Notes: generated from the letters alone by a model not told the origin. Shown: positions 26,109-35,825, counted from the first letter of the stretch. The stretch is DNA of 64,000 bases from Leptolinea sp. UBA5203 (GCA_002412765.1 DHVR01000015.1:34578-98577); one strand, 5' to 3'. Program-made: numbers and translations.

Positions 26109-26660
26109 TTAACTCACTCTGGGACGAGGTTTTATTGGACGAGCAGGATTGCCGTAGCAGATCATCTCAGCAGGCAAATCCTGTAACACGGTGCTTCGCG
26201 CACCCACCACAGCACCATCCCCAATATGGATTCCAGGCGCAATATAGACATCGGTTGCCACCCAAACTTGTTCCCCAATATGGATGGGTTGGGCACTGAT
26301 ATCAAATGTGGAACGGGAATAGTCATGGGTTCCGGTACATAAGTATGAACGCTGGGAGATAACCGTATTGGCTCCGATCCGGATTTCTCCAAGGGTATAC
26401 AATTCAACATCATCCCCTATCCAGGAATACTCGCCAATGCTGAGTTTCCATGGATAAGTTATGCGAGCAGAAGGACGGACAAGAACATTCCTGCCAATAC
26501 TTGCACCAAATAAACGCAACAGGAACCTTCGCCAGCCATACAAAAATTGTGGCGACCAGGAAAATAACGTGTTTTGAATCAGCCACCAAAGTTGCACAAT
26601 GACGGCGGATTTTCCACGAAAATTTGGGGGTAGAGAAAACTTATCCAGATCCTGGTACAC
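26109..26660 (-). CDS. wcaF: WcaF-like hexapeptide acetyltransferase
   Basis: A 183-aa left-handed beta-helix O-acetyltransferase of the WcaF/maltose-acetyltransferase type. Hexapeptide repeats run from about residue 55 (IGRNVLVRPSARI) to the end (IGDGAVVGARSTVL); TGTHDYSRSTFD contains the probable catalytic His. The start is GTG at 26660 with GAGG at good spacing, overlapping the stop of a glycosyltransferase remnant (TAGTG), a typical coupled junction. Acetylation of the sugar repeat is the expected role. Confidence 0.87.
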   Translation of the reverse strand: MYQDLDKFSLPPNFRGKSAVIVQLWWLIQNTLFSWSPQFLYGWRRFLLRLFGASIGRNVLVRPSARITYPWKLSIGEYSWIGDDVELYTLGEIRIGANTVISQRSYLCTGTHDYSRSTFDISAQPIHIGEQVWVATDVYIAPGIHIGDGAVVGARSTVLQDLPAEMICYGNPARPIKPRPRVS

Positions 26661-26842
26661 TATACCTCGATGCCATGGCGTTCTTTTATGATTCTTTTCA
26701 TCTGCTCGATATCGTCATGCCTATATAATAATATATCTTCTATCTTCAAATCCACCAATAAGCGATACCAAAAACCTTGCAAAAAATGCCAGATAAATCC
26801 TCTTGGACCATCCAGAAAGCCAGATTTAATTATACAAAGAAA
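26660..26842 (-). pseudogene. C-terminal remnant of a GT2 glycosyltransferase
   Basis: Directly after the stop of the GT4 gene, and in the same frame, 60 further codons encode KSGFLDGPRGFIWHFLQGFW and a basic helix ending RIIKERHGIEV. This is the characteristic C-terminus of WcaA-type GT2 enzymes (a GFLDG...WHFLQGFWYR pattern). No start codon, ribosome binding site or catalytic domain is present. The fragment abuts wcaF with a TAGTG overlap, as an intact gene would. A deletion that joined the GT4 gene to the tail of a GT2 gene is the simplest explanation. Confidence 0.65.
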
Positions 26843-27940
26843 TCATAGACCAATAATGGATAATAAGCGAATATGATATGGAGGATTGCTTAATTCAACA
26901 TAGGTTCTAAAAGCGTTTGTTTGCAGCAATTGCATTCTTTCCACTGGCATTTTCCATAACTCTAAAATAGCATTTTCGATTAATGGGAGGGTATTTGCCT
27001 GGTCTACCAGCCATCCATTTTTCTCATGAACGACATAAATCGGTTCTGGCCCCATATGGGCACTAAAATCACGATGAGTTAAGACTGGTAAACTCAAGGA
27101 CATCATATGCACAACATTCAGACCCATAAAACCTGGACCACAGCCAAACCGGCAATTATGTGATATTTCACTGATCACTTTTTGGTCAAATAGTTTTCCG
27201 TAGTACTTGAACCAATCATATTTAACAGAGCATTCCTGTAAATATTCCCCAAGCGGACCATCACCAATGATATGTAATTCCATATCAAAACCTGGCTTAC
27301 GATGCAGATGTTCTATTGCCTGAACAAGCAGCTCTACTCCACAGCCAGGACGAACCCTGCCAATGAAGAATATCCCATTTTCACCGCCGGTTTTCTGGTC
27401 AGGCAGAACTGGATAATCATTTTCTAACGTATTATTATCGACAACCAGTTTTCGTTTATCCTTAAGGAGAGGCTCAAGAGATTCTTTCACATTGGATGTA
27501 TAACAAATATACTTTGTTGAGAAATTTATCATTGTCTTAAACATCAATCGATGCAATAAGCTTGGGTTTATCTTTTTCACCAGCCCATGTCCACGGGAAT
27601 AGACAGGAATACCACTTAAACGGCCAATGAGTAGTAAAACCCAATAACTTAAATAACGAGGGTTAGCCCAGGTGATGATCACATCTGGTTTAATCTGAAA
27701 TATATGTCGCATTAACCTCGAATACCATATCCCGAATGATTTTCCGAACGGATAAGCCTCAGTTAATTGTACCCAGGTTACATTTGGATGAGTAAAAGGC
27801 AGATAATTATCATGACCCATATTTGGTGGTATTGCAGCATACAGCACATAAAGATGGACATCCCCTTTCTCTACCATGCCCTGGAAAACAGGCAAGATAT
27901 ACGAGGTTAACAATGGATAAATATAAATGATTCGTTTCAT
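26843..27940 (-). CDS. GT4-type glycosyltransferase
   Basis: A 365-aa GT-B enzyme from the ATG at 27940 (a start four codons earlier is also open). N-terminal acceptor domain begins KRIIYIYPLLTSYILPVF; the donor domain includes GIFFIGRVRPGCGVELLVQA, MELHIIGDGPLGEYLQE and FGCGPGFMGLNVVHMMSLS, where the usual E-x7-E is replaced by a GxxGLN form. The C-terminal tail (about 20 residues before the stop) runs in frame into a fragment of a different glycosyltransferase, so the present end may not be the original one. Sugar specificity unknown. Confidence 0.8.
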   Translation of the reverse strand: MKRIIYIYPLLTSYILPVFQGMVEKGDVHLYVLYAAIPPNMGHDNYLPFTHPNVTWVQLTEAYPFGKSFGIWYSRLMRHIFQIKPDVIITWANPRYLSYWVLLLIGRLSGIPVYSRGHGLVKKINPSLLHRLMFKTMINFSTKYICYTSNVKESLEPLLKDKRKLVVDNNTLENDYPVLPDQKTGGENGIFFIGRVRPGCGVELLVQAIEHLHRKPGFDMELHIIGDGPLGEYLQECSVKYDWFKYYGKLFDQKVISEISHNCRFGCGPGFMGLNVVHMMSLSLPVLTHRDFSAHMGPEPIYVVHEKNGWLVDQANTLPLIENAILELWKMPVERMQLLQTNAFRTYVELSNPPYHIRLLSIIGL

Positions 27941-28003
27941 AAGAAACCCCACTCCAGTTTGTTAGTTTTTCTTTGTGCTTTCATCTTATCATTCCATGGG
28001 AAT

Positions 28004-28948
28004 CTATCGATTAGTAAACTTTAATGGTACTTTGAACAATGTCATTAAAAATCCAATACTTTTAGCAACGGGCCCAAATTTTTCAACTACCCATTGCTGC
28101 CAATGACGGTATTGAAAAATGCTAAAAACAAATATTAATACTTGCCACAATAAATAGGCACCATGTAGAAATAATTGCAAATAAATATTTTTCTTTTCTG
28201 TTAAGATAATCCTTTCAAAAGCAGAACATCCTATAGAATATCGTCTCTTTAAGATGTAATTGAGAGTCATTTTAATTTCTGGTACAGCATGATAAACAAT
28301 CAGATCCGGGATATAAAGCACCTGGTTCTCAGGGTATCCTGTTTTGAAATTTTCAAATAATATTGTGTCTTCACCAAAAGCCATTTGCTCAGCTCTTGGC
28401 CCGAGGGTTTCACTGTTTTTCGAAACCTTCAAAAAAACTTCTTTCAAAAAAAACATATTGGATCCGGCCAAGTACGCTCCCATTTCCAGCCATTTAAGTT
28501 CATTGCCCCAGGTTCGTATTTCATATTCATCTTTAAACCAATCCGGCTTTGACGCTAAATAAAATGGATAGATTGGCCCCCCAAAACTTAATAAACCATC
28601 AGTAAAGCTGCGAATTGCTTTGTCTGCATTTTCCAGATAGTAAGCATCTGCCTTACCATCATCATCGAGAAACCCCACATACTTGCCTGATGCTTCTAGA
28701 GCGCCGGTTTTCCGAGCATATCCCACACCGGAAGTTTTTTCTAAAATATATCGAATAGAATGATTTGGGTGATGATCAATGAACGAATCAGTAATTTCCT
28801 TTGTACTATCCGTGGAGTTGTTGTCAACAATCAGGATTTCATATTGATCAGAAGGCAAGGATTGATTAACCAAACTCAGAATCGCGCCTTCAAGTAAATC
28901 TTCTCGATTATAGGTACAAATAATCATGCTGATTAGAATATCTTTCAT
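28004..28948 (-). CDS. GT2 glycosyltransferase
   Basis: A 314-aa inverting GT-A enzyme from the ATG at 28948; the frame opens at a TTG five codons earlier. Motifs: SMIICTYNREDLL, EILIVDNNSTDST, YVGFLDDDGKAD (DxD metal site) and FGGPIYPFYLASKPDWFKD. A C-terminal hydrophobic helix (about 255-285) would attach it to the membrane. It is a paralogue of the gene at 33471-34439, which shares the GGPxYPFY...KPxW motif. Confidence 0.83.
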   Translation of the reverse strand: MKDILISMIICTYNREDLLEGAILSLVNQSLPSDQYEILIVDNNSTDSTKEITDSFIDHHPNHSIRYILEKTSGVGYARKTGALEASGKYVGFLDDDGKADAYYLENADKAIRSFTDGLLSFGGPIYPFYLASKPDWFKDEYEIRTWGNELKWLEMGAYLAGSNMFFLKEVFLKVSKNSETLGPRAEQMAFGEDTILFENFKTGYPENQVLYIPDLIVYHAVPEIKMTLNYILKRRYSIGCSAFERIILTEKKNIYLQLFLHGAYLLWQVLIFVFSIFQYRHWQQWVVEKFGPVAKSIGFLMTLFKVPLKFTNR

Positions 28949-29087
28949 ATTTTCCACATCCAATAAATCCTATTCAACCATTCTAATATAAATTCCTATT
29001 CCTGTTTATGAACAACTTACCATTGCACCACTTTCCCAAACTATTATATATAGCTTACCTCAACTATAAGATAATCGCAGATGATAA

Positions 29088-29999
29088 TTAGCATTGAGGT
29101 TTTTTACTTACAACGTTTTTTAAATATGACTGGATTGATTTTGGGATAAACAATCGGTCATATTGATTACCAATCTTTATATATTCCAAAGCTGTTTGCC
29201 AATGCTTTTTTAAAATCAAACTATTCCGAACTAAGTGTTTGCTAGTATCTAATAACCAGTTTTGAATATGCTCATAATCCTTGTGATTCTTTTCAAGGCG
29301 GTTGAGCACATCTCTTGCTACTTGCAAATTCTCTATCTGGCATTCATACTTTGAACTCAGCTCATCATTAAAAGTTGCTGACCCTGGATGAAACTGATAA
29401 TTATAATAATCTTGATTCACAGCGTAGATATTCTTGCTGGATAATGACGCACGAACACAAAAATCAATATCTGATGCAATTTTGTAGGAGGTGTTAAAAT
29501 CACCAATATCCAAAAAAACACTTTTTCTAATAATCCAGGAATTAATGGCTGGTCCGCCTGATAAAATATTCTCAAGGTAATTCCCTATCTTTTTTGCTTG
29601 ATATCTTTTTATTTCAGTTATATCGCCTTCATCAACTTTCTTTACTACGCGGGCATTAAAAATTGCAATATCATTTGGATCTACTAATTGATTTATGACC
29701 ATTGCCAATGAACCGGATTCAATACAATCGTCACTATTTAAAAAACATAGCCACTCCCCTCTTGCCTGTTTAATTCCCTTGTTCCAGGCATCATAGATAC
29801 CACGGTCCGGCTCACTGAAAACTCGAAGATGTGGATACTGCTTAATCACTTCACGGGTACCATCTGTTGACCCGCCATCAATAATGATATGTTCTATCCC
29901 ACCCTGCCATTGGTTCATTACACTCTCAATAGCAAAACCAACCATGTCCACACGGTTGTAGACTGCGGTTATGATAGACAAAACAATCGGTTTATCCAT
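29088..29999 (-). CDS. GT2 glycosyltransferase, WcaE-like
   Basis: A 303-aa GT-A enzyme from the ATG at 29999. LSIITAVYNRVDMV, HIIIDGGSTDGTREVI, SEPDRGIYDAWNKGI and FLNSDDCIE (DxD-type metal site) are the WcaE signature. The longer frame from 30053 overlaps the upstream gene and is rejected; the chosen ATG overlaps the upstream stop by eight bases (ATGGATAA). Adds one sugar of the repeat; specificity cannot be read. Confidence 0.85.
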   Translation of the reverse strand: MDKPIVLSIITAVYNRVDMVGFAIESVMNQWQGGIEHIIIDGGSTDGTREVIKQYPHLRVFSEPDRGIYDAWNKGIKQARGEWLCFLNSDDCIESGSLAMVINQLVDPNDIAIFNARVVKKVDEGDITEIKRYQAKKIGNYLENILSGGPAINSWIIRKSVFLDIGDFNTSYKIASDIDFCVRASLSSKNIYAVNQDYYNYQFHPGSATFNDELSSKYECQIENLQVARDVLNRLEKNHKDYEHIQNWLLDTSKHLVRNSLILKKHWQTALEYIKIGNQYDRLFIPKSIQSYLKNVVSKKPQC

Positions 30000-31260
30000 T
30001 TTGTGTTTGCCAATCATCGTATGCGGTTTTATAGTACTCCATATAATTCGCAACCATCAATTTTCGATCATATTTTTCAACGGCAATTCTGGCTGCAGCT
30101 TCACCAAATCGTCTGCGCAGGGACTCATCTTTCAACAATTTTAGGGTGTACTGACCATGTTCTTCTGCATTTTCAAAACCGGCCAGAAAACCGGTTTCTC
30201 CCGGCAGTACCTGTTCCGGGATGCCCCCAATTTCGGTTGCCACTACAGGCAAACCACACGCCATCGCCTCCAAAATCGTAGTGGGGAAATTATCTGCCCG
30301 TGCTGGGTGAAAATACACATCGGCAGCCTGATAATAAGCTGCCACACTTTTGGGATCCGAATTTTTGGGCACAAATTTCAATTCTGCTCCCTGCTGCTTT
30401 AATACTAAGTTTTCATCTTCTCCCAGACCCACAAACAAGACTGGTTTTTTTTCTTTCCAGTGTTCACTTAGCCATTTAAAGGTTTCCAAAAATGTAGCAT
30501 AATCCTTGAACTTATTCTGTTTGATGCCATTGGCAACAAACAGAATTATCTTTTGATCTTCAGGCAAGCCCAAATATCTTCGCGCAGCTTGCTGATTACC
30601 CGGATTAAACAACTCAAGATTGATCCCATTCCGGATGACTTTAGGTAATCGGATAGCCGGTGCAAGCATAGACTGCGTGGCAAAATCCATCACCCATTGC
30701 GATGGCCCCACCAGATACAAATGGCTTTTACTAAATATTTTGGCTTTTTTTTGCCAATTGTATGCTGTATTATCTCGGCTTACTGCCGGGTACAACGTCA
30801 GATCAGGGCATTTCCCGCAGCCATTTCGCCAACGTGGACATTGAATGGAATATGCACAGTGGCCGGACATTAACCATGTATCATGCAGGGTCAAAACAAT
30901 GGGGATTTTGTTACCAAGATACGGCAAATCATCCAGCCCGAAGTAATCGAAATGCAAATTATGGAGATGCATCAAATCATAAGACTCTGCTCTTTTGGAA
31001 AGCCAGCGTTTAATACTCCTGTAATGGGTGTTTTCAATCCCTAAGACTTTATTCAGGATTCTTCTAGGGTCTGAAAGTCCCCGTACCACTCGATGTTGAG
31101 ACGGACCTGGTAATTGGTGAATCCCTGATTCGCTCGTGTATTGAACCTTAACCAGAAATTCTGAGTCTGGCCCTATCTCCTGGCAGCCTTTGAAAATATC
31201 CCTGGCAATCATGGCAGCACCGCCATGACTATCCGTATAATTAATGGATAATACCTTCAC
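29992..31260 (-). CDS. GT4 glycosyltransferase, WcaC/WfgS-like
   Basis: A 422-aa GT-B enzyme starting GTG at 31260 (MKVLSINYTDSHGGAAMIAR, typical of WcaC-like proteins). The middle has LHNLHFDYFGLDDLP and LTLHDTWLMSGHCAYSIQCP with a Cys-rich stretch including CGKCP, common to this subgroup. The donor domain shows LFVGLGEDENLVL and EAMACGLPVVATEIGGIPE with the E-x7-E motif. GTGA overlap with the upstream gene stop indicates coupling. Confidence 0.87.
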   Translation of the reverse strand: MKVLSINYTDSHGGAAMIARDIFKGCQEIGPDSEFLVKVQYTSESGIHQLPGPSQHRVVRGLSDPRRILNKVLGIENTHYRSIKRWLSKRAESYDLMHLHNLHFDYFGLDDLPYLGNKIPIVLTLHDTWLMSGHCAYSIQCPRWRNGCGKCPDLTLYPAVSRDNTAYNWQKKAKIFSKSHLYLVGPSQWVMDFATQSMLAPAIRLPKVIRNGINLELFNPGNQQAARRYLGLPEDQKIILFVANGIKQNKFKDYATFLETFKWLSEHWKEKKPVLFVGLGEDENLVLKQQGAELKFVPKNSDPKSVAAYYQAADVYFHPARADNFPTTILEAMACGLPVVATEIGGIPEQVLPGETGFLAGFENAEEHGQYTLKLLKDESLRRRFGEAAARIAVEKYDRKLMVANYMEYYKTAYDDWQTQNG

Positions 31261-32318
31261 TTTTTAAAGATTCCCTTAACCCGGATAAATATTTTTGAAA
31301 TGAGAGATTTTATCCGTTTTGCTCTGCGATGAAATCGTCTATCCAAAACATCCAATAACTTATACAATTCAACGCAAATTCGATATGTTTGACTTTTTAA
31401 TAAACGATTCGCATCATCCATTTTTCGGATTTCTTCATCAATAACGCCCTTTGTTATATCATTCCACATATAATCAATTTGTTCTGGTCTGTACGCTGTC
31501 CATCTTTCAAGCCATCCTGGATATTGATATACATTATGCAGACGAAAGGGGCGTCTTAGTTGCATAAAATCTTGTTCATACCACTGAACTGCATGCAGTC
31601 GTTTGAGTATATTAGAATCTGCATAATACCTGCATTTTTCATATACCTGGCGGGGAAAAAGCAGTGAATAATGATACAAATAAACACCCATTTTTTTTAA
31701 ATCGGAGCTGTCCAACCATTGGACTCGGCGTGTATCCCGCCCCAGATCGTCCACAACAGTCGGTGGGCGATGCGTTGCATAGCGATATCCTGGCCCCCAC
31801 TTAAAAAGACGATGATAGGTAGAAGCACCTCGCCGGAGGTACCAGCTGTCCACCCAGGTATAAGGATCTCCCCAAAAAGTAATCATGGGGAAAGAGACTG
31901 CTGTTACTTCTGGATGCGCCTCAAGATAAGACAATAATTGCTCAACTTCTTCCACACGATAAAACTCATCCGAATCTACCTGCCAGAGATAATTGCCGGT
32001 CGCCCGCTTGGCGTAAGCCCGGCTTTGTTCGTCCTTCTCCCCCAGCCAAAATCCGTCCGGGTGTCCTTCATCTTCAGCAGTCACAAGTTGGATTTTATTT
32101 TCCGGATCCTCTTCATGTATAAATCGCATTATGGTATCCAACGTTTCATCCGTAGAATGACCATCGGATGTCGCGATAGCCTTCGCAGCGGGCGAAGCAC
32201 CCTCAACAAGAATGATTTGATGGGCATAGGGATAAATGGACCTGAGATTGTAACGAAGAAATGGTTCACCATTTAGCACGATCATACCAAAGGTGATTTT
32301 TATTTTACATATCTTCAA
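31257..32318 (-). CDS. GT2-like glycosyltransferase
   Basis: A 353-aa GT-A-type protein. TFGMIVLNGEPFLRYNLRSI opens the domain, SDGHSTDETLD follows, and LWQVDSDEFYR holds the DxDxE metal site. It has a long basic C-terminal tail (RRFHRRAKRIKSLISK). The start appears to be TTG at 32318, with GGAG eight bases upstream; no ATG precedes the domain. The stop overlaps the next gene (GTGA). Confidence 0.75.
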   Translation of the reverse strand: MKICKIKITFGMIVLNGEPFLRYNLRSIYPYAHQIILVEGASPAAKAIATSDGHSTDETLDTIMRFIHEEDPENKIQLVTAEDEGHPDGFWLGEKDEQSRAYAKRATGNYLWQVDSDEFYRVEEVEQLLSYLEAHPEVTAVSFPMITFWGDPYTWVDSWYLRRGASTYHRLFKWGPGYRYATHRPPTVVDDLGRDTRRVQWLDSSDLKKMGVYLYHYSLLFPRQVYEKCRYYADSNILKRLHAVQWYEQDFMQLRRPFRLHNVYQYPGWLERWTAYRPEQIDYMWNDITKGVIDEEIRKMDDANRLLKSQTYRICVELYKLLDVLDRRFHRRAKRIKSLISKIFIRVKGIFKK

Positions 32319-32403
32319 ATGAGTAGCTCCATGTTTTATTCGGTATTCTTCGGAGTCATCGAAATAATTACAAAGGCAGGATCTATTGTTTAATAGTCAA
32401 TGC

Positions 32404-32520
32404 TCAATTCCATTTGATTGCATCCATACCCGGTAGATCTACCATCCTGCCGCGAATATTTTGATAGACTTCTTCCGAAGACATGCAGTAATAATAATCA
32501 TTTTTATAACAATTGCTAAT
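32404..32520 (-). pseudogene. Possible gene remnant, 26-codon ORF
   Basis: The 293-nt spacer between the FkbM-like and GT2-like genes holds an open stretch from 32520, with an ATG at 32484, ending in TGA at 32404-32406. It encodes EEVYQNIRGRMVDLPGMDAI and then KWN, which reads like the C-terminus of a real protein rather than random AT-rich sequence. There is no ribosome binding site. The rest of the spacer shows nothing recognisable. Confidence 0.25.
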
Positions 32521-32610
32521 TTACGATATGCGAGTATATAAATAAATTTTATCCCATATGAGCATTAACTTCTTAGCAAATTGACCAATGAAGCCATATT
32601 TACAGACTGA

Positions 32611-33336
32611 TTAAACCATTATTTTTTTGTTTCTGAAATAGTTGGGATTAATAAATGTAAAATTAATATCATTTTCTACAAAGCTTAAATGAAAACCATT
32701 TCTTATCAATCTCTTAATCGTGCTTCGTAATTTCTTGATTTCATTCTTTTGATAATGGAATTCCACACACAAAATACCTATATTAATATCTTCTTTACAA
32801 ATATTATCAATTACTTGATACTCAGCACCCTCAATGTCCATTTTCATGAGATCAATCATCTCATGATTATTTTGGTTTAGGATCGTTTTTAATGTTTTGC
32901 ACTCTACTTCGATAAATTTTTGGGTTTTTTGAAAATTGGTTATTGAATGGGATACATGATCAGGGTTTTGTGGTGAATAAAATTTTACAATTGAATCTTC
33001 GTACCATATACCCTGGGGGAAAAAGTGAAAATGGGGGGGTGCGAAATCAGATGTTATGGATTTTACATATTCTAGTGCTCTGGGTGTGGGATCATAACAA
33101 AATACCTGACATTGGAATGTACTTAACAATTCAATGTCAAATGAAATATCTTCACCTGCACCAAAAGTGTAACATATGGAGTCTGAAGCGAGTAAATCGG
33201 TTGGAATCGTCCAACCGCCATAATTCGTACCAACTTTGACAAGATTGGATATTTTGTCAATCCGGTTGCCTGATATAGGATCTATGGATAAAACGCTACA
33301 GATCTTTTTATACATTCTAATAACATGTCTTTTCAT
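32611..33336 (-). CDS. FkbM-family methyltransferase
   Basis: An S-adenosylmethionine-dependent O-methyltransferase of 241 aa from the ATG at 33336 (33441 gives 276 aa with a hydrophobic lead). CYTFGAGEDISFDIEL is the cofactor-binding glycine motif (FGAGEDISFD), CYDPTPRALE follows as the acidic loop, and DLMKMDIEGAEYQVIDN is the FkbM hallmark. Such enzymes methylate hydroxyls of sugars in polysaccharides and natural products. The gene is notably AT-rich. Confidence 0.85.
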   Translation of the reverse strand: MKRHVIRMYKKICSVLSIDPISGNRIDKISNLVKVGTNYGGWTIPTDLLASDSICYTFGAGEDISFDIELLSTFQCQVFCYDPTPRALEYVKSITSDFAPPHFHFFPQGIWYEDSIVKFYSPQNPDHVSHSITNFQKTQKFIEVECKTLKTILNQNNHEMIDLMKMDIEGAEYQVIDNICKEDINIGILCVEFHYQKNEIKKLRSTIKRLIRNGFHLSFVENDINFTFINPNYFRNKKIMV

Positions 33337-33470
33337 ATTACCCCGAATTACTATCCTTATTGAACAAATAAGTATAAATTTGCTTATGTATTCAAAGATT
33401 GAAAACGCGTTTAATTTCTTAGATCCATGATATGTAAGCAAGGAATATTCCAGAAATTAATAATTATGAT

Positions 33471-34439
33471 TCAGTCATTTTGGTAGTTCCTTCGTTTGAA
33501 AATAGTACTCCATTGACTCCAACTTTGCCCTAATCTTTCAAAGAAAATAAAGCTTCGTTCAAACCAGTAATTGCGAAAATTTGGATATTTTTTTCGATCT
33601 CTGAACATTGTCTGAATGGTTAAGCTGATTAAAAATCTTATGAAATATAAAAAGAGAAGCATGCTGCTATAAATTAATGAAGGCAGTTCTGATGCACTTT
33701 GATTATGCTTTCGCAATGAAATTTTGTTTCTGTCAACACCCTGGATAAAAAAACGTTTTGCTCTGTAGGACAAATGCATTTTATATTCGGGTACTAAATG
33801 ATAAACATAGATGGAAGGATCGCCAAAAATAACTTCTTCTGGCAGATTTTTGTGAACCCAGTTTTGCAAGGCGGTTTCCTCGCCAATTCTCAATACGGCG
33901 CCGACCATGCCAAGCTCCGTTGAAAAACCGCCAATTTTCTCAATTAATCTTTTCTTTATAAAAAAATTTCCGCCACTGAGATATTCCCCGGCATGCAATA
34001 CATGCGCAGAATCGCCAATTGACTTTGAAAAGTAAATGTCTTTAATCCAACCTGGTTTTGGCGATTGGTAGAATGGATAATACGGCCCACCGAACATACC
34101 CGGCGATATCTCCTCCGCGATTATTTTTGCATTCAATAACCATTCCGGCGGCACTTTGCAGTCATCGTCCGTGTATACAACATATTCTCCCCCCGCCTCC
34201 TGCCAGCCTCGATTTCGTGCATTCGATAAACCTTGTTTTCCCTCAAAAATATAACGCCAATTTTTATGGATTGTACAATAACCTTTTGCAATATCACTGG
34301 TTTCGTCTGTTGAGTGATTATCCACTATTAATACTTCATATAAATCTATTGGTAATTTTTGCTCAACCAACGTATTTAACAGGGTTTTTAGTTGGGAAGC
34401 CCTGTTATAAGTACAAACCACAATACTAAATATAATCAT
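33471..34439 (-). CDS. GT2 glycosyltransferase
   Basis: A 322-aa GT-A enzyme: FSIVVCTYNRASQLK, EVLIVDNHSTDETSD, GLSNARNRGWQEA, YVVYTDDDCKVPPEW (DDD metal site) and the GGPYYPFYQSPKPGWIKD motif. A C-terminal hydrophobic helix near residues 255-275 is followed by basic residues. Paralogous to 28004-28948. The gene starts at ATG 34439 and lies 65 nt behind the next GT2 gene. Confidence 0.85.
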   Translation of the reverse strand: MIIFSIVVCTYNRASQLKTLLNTLVEQKLPIDLYEVLIVDNHSTDETSDIAKGYCTIHKNWRYIFEGKQGLSNARNRGWQEAGGEYVVYTDDDCKVPPEWLLNAKIIAEEISPGMFGGPYYPFYQSPKPGWIKDIYFSKSIGDSAHVLHAGEYLSGGNFFIKKRLIEKIGGFSTELGMVGAVLRIGEETALQNWVHKNLPEEVIFGDPSIYVYHLVPEYKMHLSYRAKRFFIQGVDRNKISLRKHNQSASELPSLIYSSMLLFLYFIRFLISLTIQTMFRDRKKYPNFRNYWFERSFIFFERLGQSWSQWSTIFKRRNYQND

Positions 34440-34504
34440 CCATTATCCTGTTGAGTTTTTTTAGCAGAAGACAGATACTTTCGCAAACACCTTCCATAGC
34501 AGAT

Positions 34505-35554
34505 TCATTTTAATCCCATATTTTTCAACAAAGTTTTTGCCAGAACCCGTACACTTATCGCAATAGTTTCGATTGGTGAAAAAAACAATAAACTTAAACA
34601 TAGTTTGGAAGAAAAACCGATTATATGAAAATTACTAAGGTATAAATTGGTTATACTTCTTGCCAGTGATTTTCGGATTTTTTTCAACTCTATCTTGTTT
34701 TCAAAACTCGAAAATTTAGACTTAAATATTTGATATGTTTTTAGCCATTTTAGGAAAATGATTTGATCATCTTGATCAACAGGAAAAATCGCATGATGAG
34801 AATAATGTTGCAACTTACTTACTTCGTACTTGCTAAAATAATCATACCCGAAAAGTGCAGTTAAATTGCTTGACGCAACCGAGGTGGCAATCTCAGTCTG
34901 CTCGATTAGATACTTTGTTGATACATTCTCCTTACCACGCCTGTAATAAAGTAATACTTCATCCAAATTCGCACCTTCAGTTAGTCTCAATAACCTATTC
35001 CAATATTCATAGTCTTCGCAATACTCCATAGAAGGATTTAACTTTTCATGAAATGCAAGTTTTGAACGAAACATTGAACAAGGATTACAAAAAGGATTAT
35101 TTAATATTGAATGCCAACGAATTTCAATATCTGTTCTTGGATATTGAGATATCCCAATTTCGTTTCCAAATTCATCAATCACTTTGCAATTCGCACTTAG
35201 TATTCCGACATTTGGATGTCTATCAAGATATGCAATTTGTTTTTGAAATCGGTCATAGAGGCTTATATCATCGGCGTCCATACGGGCTAAATACATCCCT
35301 GTTGCTAATGATAAGCCATAATTAATTGATCTTGTGATTCCTATATTATTAGAGTTCTGATGAAAACGGATGCGATTATCATTTTGGGCATATTCCTTGA
35401 TAATTCTGGAAGAAGAATCAGTAGAACCATCATCAATAATGATAAATTCAAAATCGGAATAGGTTTGATTTAAGATAGATGTAATAGATTGACCTACAAA
35501 TTTTTCAGCATTAAAAACTGACATTATTACCGATAGTTTTCTTGTATAGGTCAT
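34505..35554 (-). CDS. GT2 glycosyltransferase, WcaA-like
   Basis: A 349-aa GT-A enzyme with textbook motifs: LSVIMSVFNAEKFVGQSITS, FIIIDDGSTDSS, NIGITRSINYGL and MYLARMDADDIS (DADD metal site). The C-terminal third is helical with a hydrophobic segment. The preceding 272-nt spacer (35555-35825) is AT-rich; a TATAAT-like box occurs there on the minus strand without a convincing -35. Confidence 0.87.
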   Translation of the reverse strand: MTYTRKLSVIMSVFNAEKFVGQSITSILNQTYSDFEFIIIDDGSTDSSSRIIKEYAQNDNRIRFHQNSNNIGITRSINYGLSLATGMYLARMDADDISLYDRFQKQIAYLDRHPNVGILSANCKVIDEFGNEIGISQYPRTDIEIRWHSILNNPFCNPCSMFRSKLAFHEKLNPSMEYCEDYEYWNRLLRLTEGANLDEVLLYYRRGKENVSTKYLIEQTEIATSVASSNLTALFGYDYFSKYEVSKLQHYSHHAIFPVDQDDQIIFLKWLKTYQIFKSKFSSFENKIELKKIRKSLARSITNLYLSNFHIIGFSSKLCLSLLFFSPIETIAISVRVLAKTLLKNMGLK

Positions 35555-35825
35555 TTTTTTCCCTATTAGCGTTTAAGTTTTAAATTTAGTAATCCTAAAT
35601 ATCAATGTTATTATACTATCCCCAATAATTTTCGCATCCAATTGTAAATCAAGTAAAACCAGTAAATGAAATTAATAATCAAGAGTTAGTCAATGGATAT
35701 TGTTTTTACATCCAGTATTATATTTGCTGAAACAATACATATCATTCAGAAATTTATTAATTTATGTTCTAAATTAATGGTCAAAAATTATTCTCAATAA
35801 GATAGAATTAAGTAAAAATCCAATA

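Noticed and set aside
24885..26660. True colanic-acid locus because of WcaI- and WcaF-like genes.
   Set aside because: Other colanic genes, Wzc/Wza-type export and GDP-fucose synthesis genes are missing; a Wzm/Wzt exporter is present, so only single genes are related.
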